Below are positions 7,975 through 16,190 of a stretch of 64,000 nt of DNA, piece after piece. This DNA is from an uncultured Alphaproteobacteria bacterium. GTDB lineage: Bacteria > Pseudomonadota > Alphaproteobacteria > RF32 > CAG-239. Where the stretch lies: positions 1 to 64,000 of the forward strand of contig CAKQDU010000009.1 in NCBI GenBank assembly GCA_934229625.1, given 5' to 3'. The position numbers and the translations under genes were made by a program. The notes under the pieces were generated by a model. The model was not told the origin of the DNA and did not search any database. It saw nothing but the letters and a program-made list of their open reading frames with translations. Numbering within the stretch: the stretch's first letter is position 1; each line of letters starts with the position of its first letter.

Positions 7975-8031
7975 ATGAAAAATAAGCTATTCAAAGGTCT
8001 CTCTCTCTCTCTGCAAATCCTAAACATCTGA
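7975..8031 (+). CDS. Module A leader ORF with CT tract, copy 1
   Basis: An 18-codon ORF (MKNKLFKGLSLSLQILNI) preceded by a strong ribosome site, AGAGGAAAGAAAG. Codons 9-13 are seven CT dinucleotides (7999-8012). The pilin 3 frame is offset by two bases and is open from the CT tract to its C-terminus. One CT fewer, or two more, would therefore give one continuous prepilin whose leader starts at this ATG and reads LSANPKHLIKG after the tract. As sequenced, translation stops at the TGA. Confidence 0.6.
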   Translation: MKNKLFKGLSLSLQILNI

Positions 8032-8135
8032 TTAAAGGCGTATTTTCTACCGCTCAGCGTGTTTTTGCAGAGTTCGGCGTAAAAAATCATACATTCGGAA
8101 ATAACACATTCAGTAGCTACTCTATAAAGGGTTCT

Positions 8136-8163
8136 GGATTGATTCGCTCCGCTCGCAATGACA
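8136..8163 (+). repeat. Short dispersed repeat (GGATTG...CGCAATGAC), copy 1
   Basis: A copy of the common bacterial CATTGCGAG...GAAGCAATCC repeat, read in frame as LIRSARND in the pilin 3 leader. Confidence 0.7.
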
Positions 8164-8792
8164 TTTGCTCTGCCGGTCGGTCAATGATAGAAATGCTGGG
8201 CGTATTGGCTATTATCGGCGTGTTAACAGTCGGCGGTATCGCCGGATATTCTAAGGCAATGGAAAAGTTTAAAATGAATCAGCTCATTGAAGAACATCGC
8301 AATGTGGTATTCACTCTATTAGAATATCAAAAAGATATTAGAGAATCTGTGGATATGACAGGAGCTAAAACTATAGATTTATTAGATAAACTCAATGCTA
8401 TCCCTCAGAAATGGGAAAAACATTCTGAAACATTACTTAAAGATTCGATGGGAAACTACGTTGTTCCTTGGTCTGTGGCAGAAAATGAAGAACATGAAAG
8501 ATATTGGGATATAATGTACGAAATAGTGTTAATAAATAAGAAAGATAACGTGTTAAGTTATGATGCTTCCGGTTGCGAAAAAATTATTATGAATTTCGGT
8601 AAACCTCTTAATAATTTATGGCGGTATTTCTTCTATGCAGATGGCAAAAATGCACATAAAAAATATTATGGAAAAGATATGTGCAAAGAGGGGGTAAAAT
8701 GTTTTTCTGATATAACGTGGAATGATGCCAGAAATATATGTAAAGTATGTGATGCCCAAGCTCAAGATTGTGCTATAGTCTTCGCTTTTTAA
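8139..8792 (+). CDS. Pilin-like protein 3 (GRSMIEM family, module A)
   Basis: 217 residues if started at the TTG at 8139, which has AAAGGG seven bases upstream. The leader IRSARNDICSAG ends at G|RSMIEM, then LGVLAIIGVLTVGGIAGYSKAMEKFK. The C-terminus has the family cysteines (GCEK, MCKEGVKC, ICKVC, DCAI). The frame has no stop back to the CT tract at 7999-8012. The intended start may therefore be the ATG at 7975, reached only when the tract length changes. The middle differs strongly from the sister proteins. Role inferred as a variable pilin or pseudopilin. Confidence 0.8.
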   Translation: MIRSARNDICSAGRSMIEMLGVLAIIGVLTVGGIAGYSKAMEKFKMNQLIEEHRNVVFTLLEYQKDIRESVDMTGAKTIDLLDKLNAIPQKWEKHSETLLKDSMGNYVVPWSVAENEEHERYWDIMYEIVLINKKDNVLSYDASGCEKIIMNFGKPLNNLWRYFFYADGKNAHKKYYGKDMCKEGVKCFSDITWNDARNICKVCDAQAQDCAIVFAF

Positions 8793-8923
8793 GATAAGAA
8801 ATTATGCCGAAAAAATAACGGATAATACGTGAGACAGAGTTAAAACAAAAGAGCGGAAAATCCTAGTGTACATAGGAGTATATGAATTTTCTAAATGAAC
8901 GTAAGTTGCCTTTAGATGTGCCG

Positions 8924-9961
8924 TTAGGCGCGTTGCGCTGAGAGCTTTCTGGCGGCGCCGGAAATACGCATAACACAATATGAAGCAATCTGCTCCGCCG
9001 GCAAATTGGTGGTTTTGCAATCTCGCTCACAATCATAAAGCATTGATAGCGCCCCTAACAATCGCTCTCGCTGCCAAATTTTAAGCTGGTTTTTAAAAGC
9101 ATCTTTACGATAAAACATCAACGGAGGACGCAAAGATTTAACGGCATCTTCCACCGATTTTCCTTGCTCGAGCAATGCGGCACAACTTAAAATCTTGTTA
9201 AAATGATAAGTCAGCTGTCTAATAATTACAGCCGGTTCTTCGCCCTCTTTTAACAAGCGCTCAAACATGGCGCAAGATTTTAAAACTTCGCCGCCTGCGA
9301 CATAGTAACAAAAATCTTCATAATTGGCGCCGGCAACATCGCTGACCGCCGCTTTGACATCGGCAATTGTCACATTTTTGCGCTCGCCCATATACATAGC
9401 TAATTTTTCAATTTCACCCTGATTTACTTTTCGGTCAGGAGATAAACGTGAGCATAAAACCTGCAAAACAGATGTGTCATAAGTCAGTCCCTGCTCACGC
9501 AGCAAAGCCGCTGCGGATTCAGAAATATTTTCCTCGCGGTCGTCATAACAACCGACAATAATCACATCTGCGCGGTCTTTTGCCCATGTAATAAGTGAAG
9601 ACTTTGTATTAAGAGAAGACGAACATATAATCAATAAATTATCCGACTTTGTATCGGGAATCATATTTTTTAGTACGGTTGCCAAATTATTATCGGCATT
9701 TTTCACCACAATAGAGCGACGTCCTCCCATAAGTGACTGCGCGTAATATTCAGCATAAATTTCCTGTCCGTCCTTAGAAATCTCGCTCATATCCAAAGAT
9801 GTATAGCGAAAAGCATCCTGAACGCTGCCGCACACGGCTTCAGCGCATTTTTTTAGCAGCAAAGCGATTGTTCCCTCATTGCTACCAAACAAAATAACGC
9901 ATTTCACATCCGGATTTGGATTTTTGCAAAAACTTTCTAATTGAGCTTGTTTAAAATTCAT
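8924..9961 (-). CDS. holA: DNA polymerase III subunit delta
   Basis: A 345-residue protein recognised as HolA, the clamp-loader subunit that opens the beta clamp. Signs are the N-terminal nucleotide-fold stretch CVILFGSNEGTIALLLKKC, the RSIVVKNADNN segment, the domain II/III region EKLAMYMGERKNVTIADVKA, and the collar-domain end. The length is normal (E. coli 343). Its start overlaps the end of lptE by 11 bp, giving the alphaproteobacterial order leuS-lptE-holA and suggesting translational coupling. Confidence 0.93.
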   Translation of the reverse strand: MNFKQAQLESFCKNPNPDVKCVILFGSNEGTIALLLKKCAEAVCGSVQDAFRYTSLDMSEISKDGQEIYAEYYAQSLMGGRRSIVVKNADNNLATVLKNMIPDTKSDNLLIICSSSLNTKSSLITWAKDRADVIIVGCYDDREENISESAAALLREQGLTYDTSVLQVLCSRLSPDRKVNQGEIEKLAMYMGERKNVTIADVKAAVSDVAGANYEDFCYYVAGGEVLKSCAMFERLLKEGEEPAVIIRQLTYHFNKILSCAALLEQGKSVEDAVKSLRPPLMFYRKDAFKNQLKIWQRERLLGALSMLYDCERDCKTTNLPAEQIASYCVMRISGAARKLSAQRA

Positions 9962-10514
9962 TCGGATTACCGCGTTTTGTTTTTATGGAATGGAAATATG
10001 CGCCGATGCGTAACGATATGTCATTTGCAATGATTTTCGCTCCGTCTTTTTCAACTTTTTTCTTATCCATTGTGGTTGAATACGGATTATCCAATAAATC
10101 ATAGCTCAAATATATCCAACTGTGTCCGCTGACAAGCTGCCCTTCGCTTTTTCCCCAAAGAGAGTAGTCAACCGTATATTTAACTTTTTCGCGTGTGGCG
10201 GTAATATCGTCACGCAATGCCTGCTGAACAGTTTCGGTAGTTGCCGGTTGAATTTTCAAAAAATACTTAGCGCATTTAGGCGTTCCGTATGGATTGAACG
10301 TGTCCATCAGCTCGTTTCTAATCATCTGTCCTAAACGGTCGGTGACGGTTTCCACTTTTATCTGCGCCATTTCTCGGACAATATCGGTATCAAATTTGTT
10401 ATTATAATACCATAAGTCATCACCCGATGTTTTTTCTACATACAATGGTTCAAAACCGCAGGCGGCAAGTCCTAAAACCGCCGCCGCAACTATATATTTA
10501 GCTCTATATAACAA
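9951..10514 (-). CDS. lptE: LPS-assembly lipoprotein LptE
   Basis: A 187-residue outer-membrane lipoprotein. The signal peptide ends with lipobox LAAC (Cys 19), followed by GFEPLYV, typical of LptE N-termini. LptE plugs the LptD barrel that inserts lipopolysaccharide in the outer leaflet. The assignment rests on the lipobox, the length, and the position between leuS and holA, with 11-bp overlaps at both ends. It implies an LPS-bearing outer membrane. Confidence 0.9.
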   Translation of the reverse strand: MLYRAKYIVAAAVLGLAACGFEPLYVEKTSGDDLWYYNNKFDTDIVREMAQIKVETVTDRLGQMIRNELMDTFNPYGTPKCAKYFLKIQPATTETVQQALRDDITATREKVKYTVDYSLWGKSEGQLVSGHSWIYLSYDLLDNPYSTTMDKKKVEKDGAKIIANDISLRIGAYFHSIKTKRGNPNEF

Positions 10515-12984
10515 TGTTTACAATCCTATTTGGTACAACAATAATCTTTTTAACAGACTGTCCTTCAAGCTGGCGGGCAACATTTTCCAATGCCAACGCT
10601 GCTTTTTCCACATCTTCTTTGGCGGCATTTTTGGCAACACTGATGGTCCCGCGCATTTTACCGTTCATCTGCACGCCCATAGTCACCATATTGTCTTCGG
10701 CCAATTTAGCATCGCCGACAGGCCATGTTTCAGTTATAACCAAAGTATCGTGTCCCAAGCGCGCCCACATTTCTTCGGCCAGATGCGGAGTGAACGGACT
10801 AAGCAATTTAATCAAAGTTTCATACATTTCCGCCGGAATCTGAGCCATGTCGGACAAGTAGTTAACATAAATCATCAGCGAGGAAACAGCTGTATTAAAT
10901 TTCATGGTATCCACCCTGTCGGTGACTTCCAAAATGCACTTGTGCATAGCACGCAAATCATCGGCAGTCGGTTTAGCGTCTTTTGATATTTTCTTAAACA
11001 AGGCATACACTTTGCTGACAAAACGATAAACACCGTTCAAGCTTTCTTCCGACCACATTGCCACTTGGTCAAACGGTCCGATAAACATTTCATACAAACG
11101 GAATGTATCGGCGCCGTAAGTGGAAACAATATCATCAGGATTTACGACATTGCCGCGCGATTTAGACATTTTTTCGCCGTTAGAAGCCAAAATCATACCA
11201 TGTGACGTGCGTTTGTGATATGGTTCAGGCATCGGCACATAACCGCAGTCATACAAAAATTTATGCCAAAAACGAGAATACAGCAAGTGCAGCGTGGTAT
11301 GTTCCATACCGCCGTTATACCAATCAACATTCATCCAATAGTCCAAAGCTTCTTTAGAGGCAAATTCTTTGTCGTTGTGCGGGTCGCAATAACGCAAGAA
11401 ATACCACGAAGAACCTGCCCAGTTTGGCATTACATCGGTTTCACGACGAGCCGGACCGCCGCAGCACGGACAAGTAGTTTTCACCCACTCTGTAGCATTA
11501 GCCAACGGAGAATCGCCGTTATCATTAGGACGATAATCCGGCACATCCGGTAATTTCAGCGGCAATTGGTCTTCGGGAATCGGCTGCCATCCGCAATGTT
11601 CGCAATAAACCATTGGAATAGGCTCGCCCCAATAACGCTGGCGAGAGAACACCCAGTCGCGCAGTTTGAAGTTAACCTTAGATTTTCCGAATCCTTTTTC
11701 TTCGGCATATTTAATGGCCGCAGCCATAGCTTCTTTTTTATCCATACCGTCCAAGAAACCGGAATTGATATGCTTGCCGTCTTCTTCCCAAGCTTTTTCG
11801 CTGATATCTCCGCCGTCCAAAACCTGAACAATAGGCAAATTAAATACTTTGGCAAAATCATAGTCGCGCTGGTCGTGCGCCGGCACAGCCATAATGGCTC
11901 CGGTGCCGTAACCGGTCAAAACATAATCGGAAATAAACACCGGAATAAGTTTTCCGGTAAATGGATTTCTGGCTTTTATACCTTTCAGCTCAACGCCCGT
12001 TTTGGTGGTGTCAGCCGTGCGCTGCAATTCAGACTTTTTAGCCGCTTCATCAATATAGTTTTGCACTTCGGCAGCATTTTCAAAACGATTCATCAACTCT
12101 TTGACATATTCATGTTCCGGAGCCATAACCGTATAGGTGACGCCAAAAGTCGTGTCTGGACGAGTAGTGTAAACCACCATATTTTTGCCTAAAGAATTAC
12201 CATTATTATCGGTCAGTTCAAAATCAAGCTCCGCACCTTCGGAGCGGCCAATCCAGTTAATTTGGGTAGAACGCACGCGGTCAATAAAATCAACTTCTTT
12301 CAAATCGTCAATCAATCTATCGGCATATTTAGTGATGGCCACCATCCATTGTTCTTTATCGCGGCGAACCACCGGAGCTCCGCAGCGCTCGCAGCAGCCG
12401 TTGACAACTTCTTCATTGGCCAATCCCACTTTGCAGGAAGGACACCAGTTAATCGCCATTTTCGACTTATAGGCCAAACCATGTTTCCACAATTGGATAA
12501 ACATCCATTGTGTCCATTTATAATATTCCGGGTCGCATGTTGCAAAACTTCTATCCCAATCAAAGCTAAAGCCTATGGATTTCAACTGACGGGTAAAGTT
12601 TTCTATATTTTGCTTGGTAGAAATTGCCGGATGCACTCCTGTTTTGATGGCATAGTTTTCGGCCGGCAGTCCAAAAGCGTCAAATCCCATCGGATATAAA
12701 ACGTTAAAACCCTGCATTCTTTTTTTGCGAGAAACCACATCAAGCGCCGTATAAGAACGCGGATGTCCCACATGCAAGCCTGCGCCTGACGGATAAGGAA
12801 ATTCTACCAAAGCATAAAACTTTGGTTTGGAATGGTCTATTTCAACTTTATAAGCTTTTTCATCATTCCAAATTTTCTGCCATTTTGCTTCAATAGAGCG
12901 GAAGTTATATCTGTCTTCCAGCTGCCATTCTTTTTGCCATTCGGCAAACGATTCTTTTCCGTTATATCTGGCGTTACCCGACAT
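10504..12984 (-). CDS. leuS: Leucyl-tRNA synthetase
   Basis: An 826-residue class I synthetase that charges tRNA-Leu. The HIGH motif is HVGH in YPSGAGLHVGHPRSYTALDV, near residue 72. Zinc-type cysteine pairs (CPSC, CERC) follow, then the CP1 editing domain (TTRPDTTFGVTY, GTGAIMAVPAHDQRD) and the KMSKS loop (GEKMSKSRGNVV, about residue 590). The anticodon-binding and C-terminal domains are complete. First gene of leuS-lptE-holA. Confidence 0.97.
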   Translation of the reverse strand: MSGNARYNGKESFAEWQKEWQLEDRYNFRSIEAKWQKIWNDEKAYKVEIDHSKPKFYALVEFPYPSGAGLHVGHPRSYTALDVVSRKKRMQGFNVLYPMGFDAFGLPAENYAIKTGVHPAISTKQNIENFTRQLKSIGFSFDWDRSFATCDPEYYKWTQWMFIQLWKHGLAYKSKMAINWCPSCKVGLANEEVVNGCCERCGAPVVRRDKEQWMVAITKYADRLIDDLKEVDFIDRVRSTQINWIGRSEGAELDFELTDNNGNSLGKNMVVYTTRPDTTFGVTYTVMAPEHEYVKELMNRFENAAEVQNYIDEAAKKSELQRTADTTKTGVELKGIKARNPFTGKLIPVFISDYVLTGYGTGAIMAVPAHDQRDYDFAKVFNLPIVQVLDGGDISEKAWEEDGKHINSGFLDGMDKKEAMAAAIKYAEEKGFGKSKVNFKLRDWVFSRQRYWGEPIPMVYCEHCGWQPIPEDQLPLKLPDVPDYRPNDNGDSPLANATEWVKTTCPCCGGPARRETDVMPNWAGSSWYFLRYCDPHNDKEFASKEALDYWMNVDWYNGGMEHTTLHLLYSRFWHKFLYDCGYVPMPEPYHKRTSHGMILASNGEKMSKSRGNVVNPDDIVSTYGADTFRLYEMFIGPFDQVAMWSEESLNGVYRFVSKVYALFKKISKDAKPTADDLRAMHKCILEVTDRVDTMKFNTAVSSLMIYVNYLSDMAQIPAEMYETLIKLLSPFTPHLAEEMWARLGHDTLVITETWPVGDAKLAEDNMVTMGVQMNGKMRGTISVAKNAAKEDVEKAALALENVARQLEGQSVKKIIVVPNRIVNIVI

Positions 12985-13149
12985 TGTTAATTTTCTCCGT
13001 AATAAATTTTTTTTTCAAACTTTGCTTAAGTTAACATAATGTTTCCCGAATTTCAAAGATTTTTTAAGTTTATACGCAGCACAGACGGCAGTATTAACCA
13101 AATTATAACGCTTGACTGCTAATCTTGGCAAAATAATGGAGTAAAAAGC

Positions 13150-14343
13150 ATGAGCGGACAGACTTTTTTACAAAAGGCTTTAGAGCAATCGTTTAAGCAG
13201 CCTTTGATGACCGATTACAACAACATAGATTTTGTGTTTTGCCGCGATTCCAGCGGAAATTTCATTATGGGAGATAAAAGCGAATGCAATTTTGCGCCAT
13301 GTTTGATTTCTGCCACCGAGATTAAAAACTGCATAAACAACGCATATCATGATATACGCCATTCTTTGACTCTAAACCGTGAATACGAGTCTTTTCGCCA
13401 TTATTTTGAAGAAAATATAGTCATTCCGGAAAAAACACCGACAATTCAGTCTTTGAGGCTATGGCTGGATTTGACATCCGTCAGCAGACAAGCCGCCCAA
13501 AAAAAACGAGTTATTGCCGCCATTATGCCTCCACAATTTAAGGAAACAATTGCCGAAATGGAAAAAGGCTATCGTGCCGCCATAAAAAAAGTCCGGCTTT
13601 GCGAAAAAGAAAATCTTGACGCTGTTGAAATAGCCTTGATATCAGATTTTACAACCGCATATAACAAAATTATGTTTTCTTTTTCGTGGTGCGACTGCTT
13701 ATTCTTCGGCAATAAAAAAAGATTGCATAAAGCCCTGCTTGACGCATTGGATTTATTACAAGAAAAAAAAGATATTCCTGCTCAGTTTGAACTGTCGCAC
13801 ACTTTTTTGGGAAATAAATATAAATGGAGCCGAAACTACGCAAATAAATATCGCAGCGACATGCTGTTGCTTGTCACAAAATTAAAAAATTTGTCGCATA
13901 ACAGCTGCCTTATCGAATTGGCTCGGACATATTTGAAAAACCGCAGCCTTTATCAGCAGAATTTTCATAACTTTTGCAACAGCAGAAAAGCGCCGAATTT
14001 GGACGACATTATAGCCATAAAAAAAGCCGCTCAAACCATGTTTAACGAATTTACAAAACTGTGCTATCTGGAAGGAGTACGCAAAGCTTTTGAAGTTATT
14101 TTCTTAGATACCTGCCCTTCTCCGCAAAATCCGCCTCTGCCATCTGTTTCGCCGAATGAAGAAATCGGTAAAATCCGCAATATCGTAGAGTCTTGCCGGC
14201 AAATAGACTGCAAAAAAACAAAAACCGGAAACTTTTTTTACCATTCTTTGGAAAACTATAAAAATTCACGCAAAGAAATTGATAAAATTTTGACTGATTA
14301 CATTGGTATTGCCGATTTTAATTTTGAACATGAAAACACTTAA
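13150..14343 (+). CDS. Unrecognised 397-aa protein, first of a three-gene set
   Basis: No family was recognised. The protein has no signal peptide or membrane segment, is rich in Lys and Phe, and looks mostly helical (KKRVIAAIMPPQFKETIAEM, KALLDALDLLQEKKDI). A distinctive SFSWCDCLFFGNKKRLHKAL segment lies near residue 178. The start codon follows AATGGAGTAAAAAGC. It is followed after 67 bp by the 582-aa gene and then the 399-aa gene on the same strand. They probably form one unit, with TTGACT at 13112 as a possible -35. Cytoplasmic, or exported without a classical signal. Confidence 0.75.
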   Translation: MSGQTFLQKALEQSFKQPLMTDYNNIDFVFCRDSSGNFIMGDKSECNFAPCLISATEIKNCINNAYHDIRHSLTLNREYESFRHYFEENIVIPEKTPTIQSLRLWLDLTSVSRQAAQKKRVIAAIMPPQFKETIAEMEKGYRAAIKKVRLCEKENLDAVEIALISDFTTAYNKIMFSFSWCDCLFFGNKKRLHKALLDALDLLQEKKDIPAQFELSHTFLGNKYKWSRNYANKYRSDMLLLVTKLKNLSHNSCLIELARTYLKNRSLYQQNFHNFCNSRKAPNLDDIIAIKKAAQTMFNEFTKLCYLEGVRKAFEVIFLDTCPSPQNPPLPSVSPNEEIGKIRNIVESCRQIDCKKTKTGNFFYHSLENYKNSRKEIDKILTDYIGIADFNFEHENT

Positions 14344-14410
14344 CTTTTACACAAAACACTAGACAAAATATAAAAAATATGTTACCTTATGTATATTAAG
14401 GAGAAATAAA

Positions 14411-16159
14411 ATGGCAGAATCTTCTATAAAACCGCAAAAGTATATTCCCAATCCCTTTGAAGCTTACACTTTGAAAGAATTGAAACAACCGTGGCGTTTT
14501 TATGACAGCAAAGAAGAATTTGAAAATAAAACAGCTGAATTTAAAAAAATAAAAATAGAAACAAAAATCGGAGAAATCAATAAATGGCAGGGAGCCAGAG
14601 CTAATGCACTTATTGCTTTGGGTGCCGAATTGTTTGATTATAAAGAAGAATCCCTTAACGCCGCCGAAAATAAAATTCGTGAAAACAAAACGTTATGGAA
14701 CAAAATTCAGGCTGCGCATCTACATAATTCAGCAGGCTTAAAACCAGAAATAGATTTGGAAAACTGCGACCTCAGCGCCGAAGATATTTTCAAAAAAATT
14801 AACGAAAGTTTGGACAAGCTTGAAAAAGGTAAAATTGTTGACGGAAAATATGTACCGACAAAAGCCGAAAAAAATGTTTTACGCACGCTTGGAAATTACG
14901 GCGAATTTATCCGCAATCCAAAAGATGAAAAAGAAGCCGCTAAGTTCTATGAAGAAATTAAAAAAAGATTCGGCAGAATAGCCAAACGAGACGACTATCA
15001 AAAATTTGAACCAAAACAACAAAAAAAACAAACAAGAAAAAATGAACGAAAGGAAAATAAAATGAGTGATGATAAAGAATATAAATTAAGCGATGAACAG
15101 CTGGAATTTTGCAAAGCTCATAATATTGACCCTGCCGGCATCACTTCGGCTGAAGCATATAAAGACGCAGTGAGCAAAATTGGTAAAGATACTCATGATT
15201 TACAAAATAATGATGATGTAAAAACCGATGAAAACGACAATAAAAACAATGACAAAGATGACAATAAAAATGATAAAACCGAACCGGAAAAACCGGCTCT
15301 GAAAATAAATGAAGGCACTCCGCAGCCGGAAGACAAAACCAATGAAGAAACACCGGACTGGGTAACAGAAAAAGCAAAATGGTACAAAGCTCAGGCCGAA
15401 GCCGGAGAAATTGAAAACTACGAACAAGACACTTCTAAAGAAGGTTTTGCCGCAAAATTCAACAACGCAGAAATTCACTACAGCTCTCCTGACGAGGTGA
15501 CTGTTTCTCAAGACGCGGAATATAAAGTTTTTGACACAATGATGAAAGAACCGGATAATAAAGGACGTCCGATAGAGTTTCCTGACAATGCTTCAAAAGA
15601 AGTAACTACTCGTTTATACGCGGCCTGCGTTTTAAATGGCAACCCGATGCAAGGTGCTGTTCCTACTGAATTGGATGCCGAAACACTATCCAAATGCGGC
15701 TTGAGCGAAGAACAAATCAAGCAAGTTCAAGACCATTTGGCAGCTTCTCAGAACAAAAACAACGATGTTGAAAAAACTACCGAAGAAAAAGAAACAAAAA
15801 ATAATGAAACTCCTGATTTGCAGATTTCTGACAAAGCTAAAGCCGATATTCAGAAGATTTCTGAAATTAAGAAAAACTTTGAACAAATGAAAAAAGACGG
15901 TCTGATTGCCATACAAAAAGATGAAAACGGCAAACCGCAAATTGTGGCCGGAGAAAAAGGTTCGGATGCGGATGTTAAAAACGCTACGGCCATAATGAAA
16001 GAAGCCGCTGAATTAGTAAAAGCCGGTCTATCTGAAAACCGCGGCAAAGATATTGCTCACGATACGGTAAAATTGGAAAATAAACAGCAAAAAGACACCA
16101 ATACAGCTTTGAGAGCTGAACAAATAGCAATACTGAAAATGCAAAGAGGCGGCAGATAA
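14411..16159 (+). CDS. Unrecognised 582-aa acidic, partly disordered protein
   Basis: No known family was seen. Residues 1-215 are helical and Lys/Glu-rich. An in-frame ATG at 15062 (Met 218, MSDDKEYKLSDEQLEFCK) is preceded by AAAGGAAAATAAA, a good ribosome site, so a shorter 365-residue form may also be made. Residues ~265-310 are a low-complexity Asn/Asp/Lys linker. A globular segment (about 315-460) and a helical, Lys-rich tail follow. There is no signal peptide. The main start follows AAGGAGAAATAAA. It sits between two other unrecognised genes. Confidence 0.75.
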   Translation: MAESSIKPQKYIPNPFEAYTLKELKQPWRFYDSKEEFENKTAEFKKIKIETKIGEINKWQGARANALIALGAELFDYKEESLNAAENKIRENKTLWNKIQAAHLHNSAGLKPEIDLENCDLSAEDIFKKINESLDKLEKGKIVDGKYVPTKAEKNVLRTLGNYGEFIRNPKDEKEAAKFYEEIKKRFGRIAKRDDYQKFEPKQQKKQTRKNERKENKMSDDKEYKLSDEQLEFCKAHNIDPAGITSAEAYKDAVSKIGKDTHDLQNNDDVKTDENDNKNNDKDDNKNDKTEPEKPALKINEGTPQPEDKTNEETPDWVTEKAKWYKAQAEAGEIENYEQDTSKEGFAAKFNNAEIHYSSPDEVTVSQDAEYKVFDTMMKEPDNKGRPIEFPDNASKEVTTRLYAACVLNGNPMQGAVPTELDAETLSKCGLSEEQIKQVQDHLAASQNKNNDVEKTTEEKETKNNETPDLQISDKAKADIQKISEIKKNFEQMKKDGLIAIQKDENGKPQIVAGEKGSDADVKNATAIMKEAAELVKAGLSENRGKDIAHDTVKLENKQQKDTNTALRAEQIAILKMQRGGR

Positions 16160-16190
16160 AACTTTATAAAATATATTCGGGAGAGTAGCC

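Noticed and set aside
7999..8031. Programmed ribosomal -1 frameshift at the CT tract
   Set aside because: No X-XXY-YYZ slippery heptamer allows re-pairing here and no downstream pseudoknot is evident. DNA repeat slippage explains the offset better.
7975..8031. Type I toxin peptide encoded by the 18-codon leader
   Set aside because: The peptide is short and hydrophobic, but there is no antisense RNA promoter over it, and the conserved offset frame into the pilin is a better explanation.
8882..8941. 19-residue ORF (MNFLNERKLPLDVPLGALR) after pilin 3
   Set aside because: It has a modest ribosome site, but it is very short, lies over the end of holA on the opposite strand, and has no supporting context.
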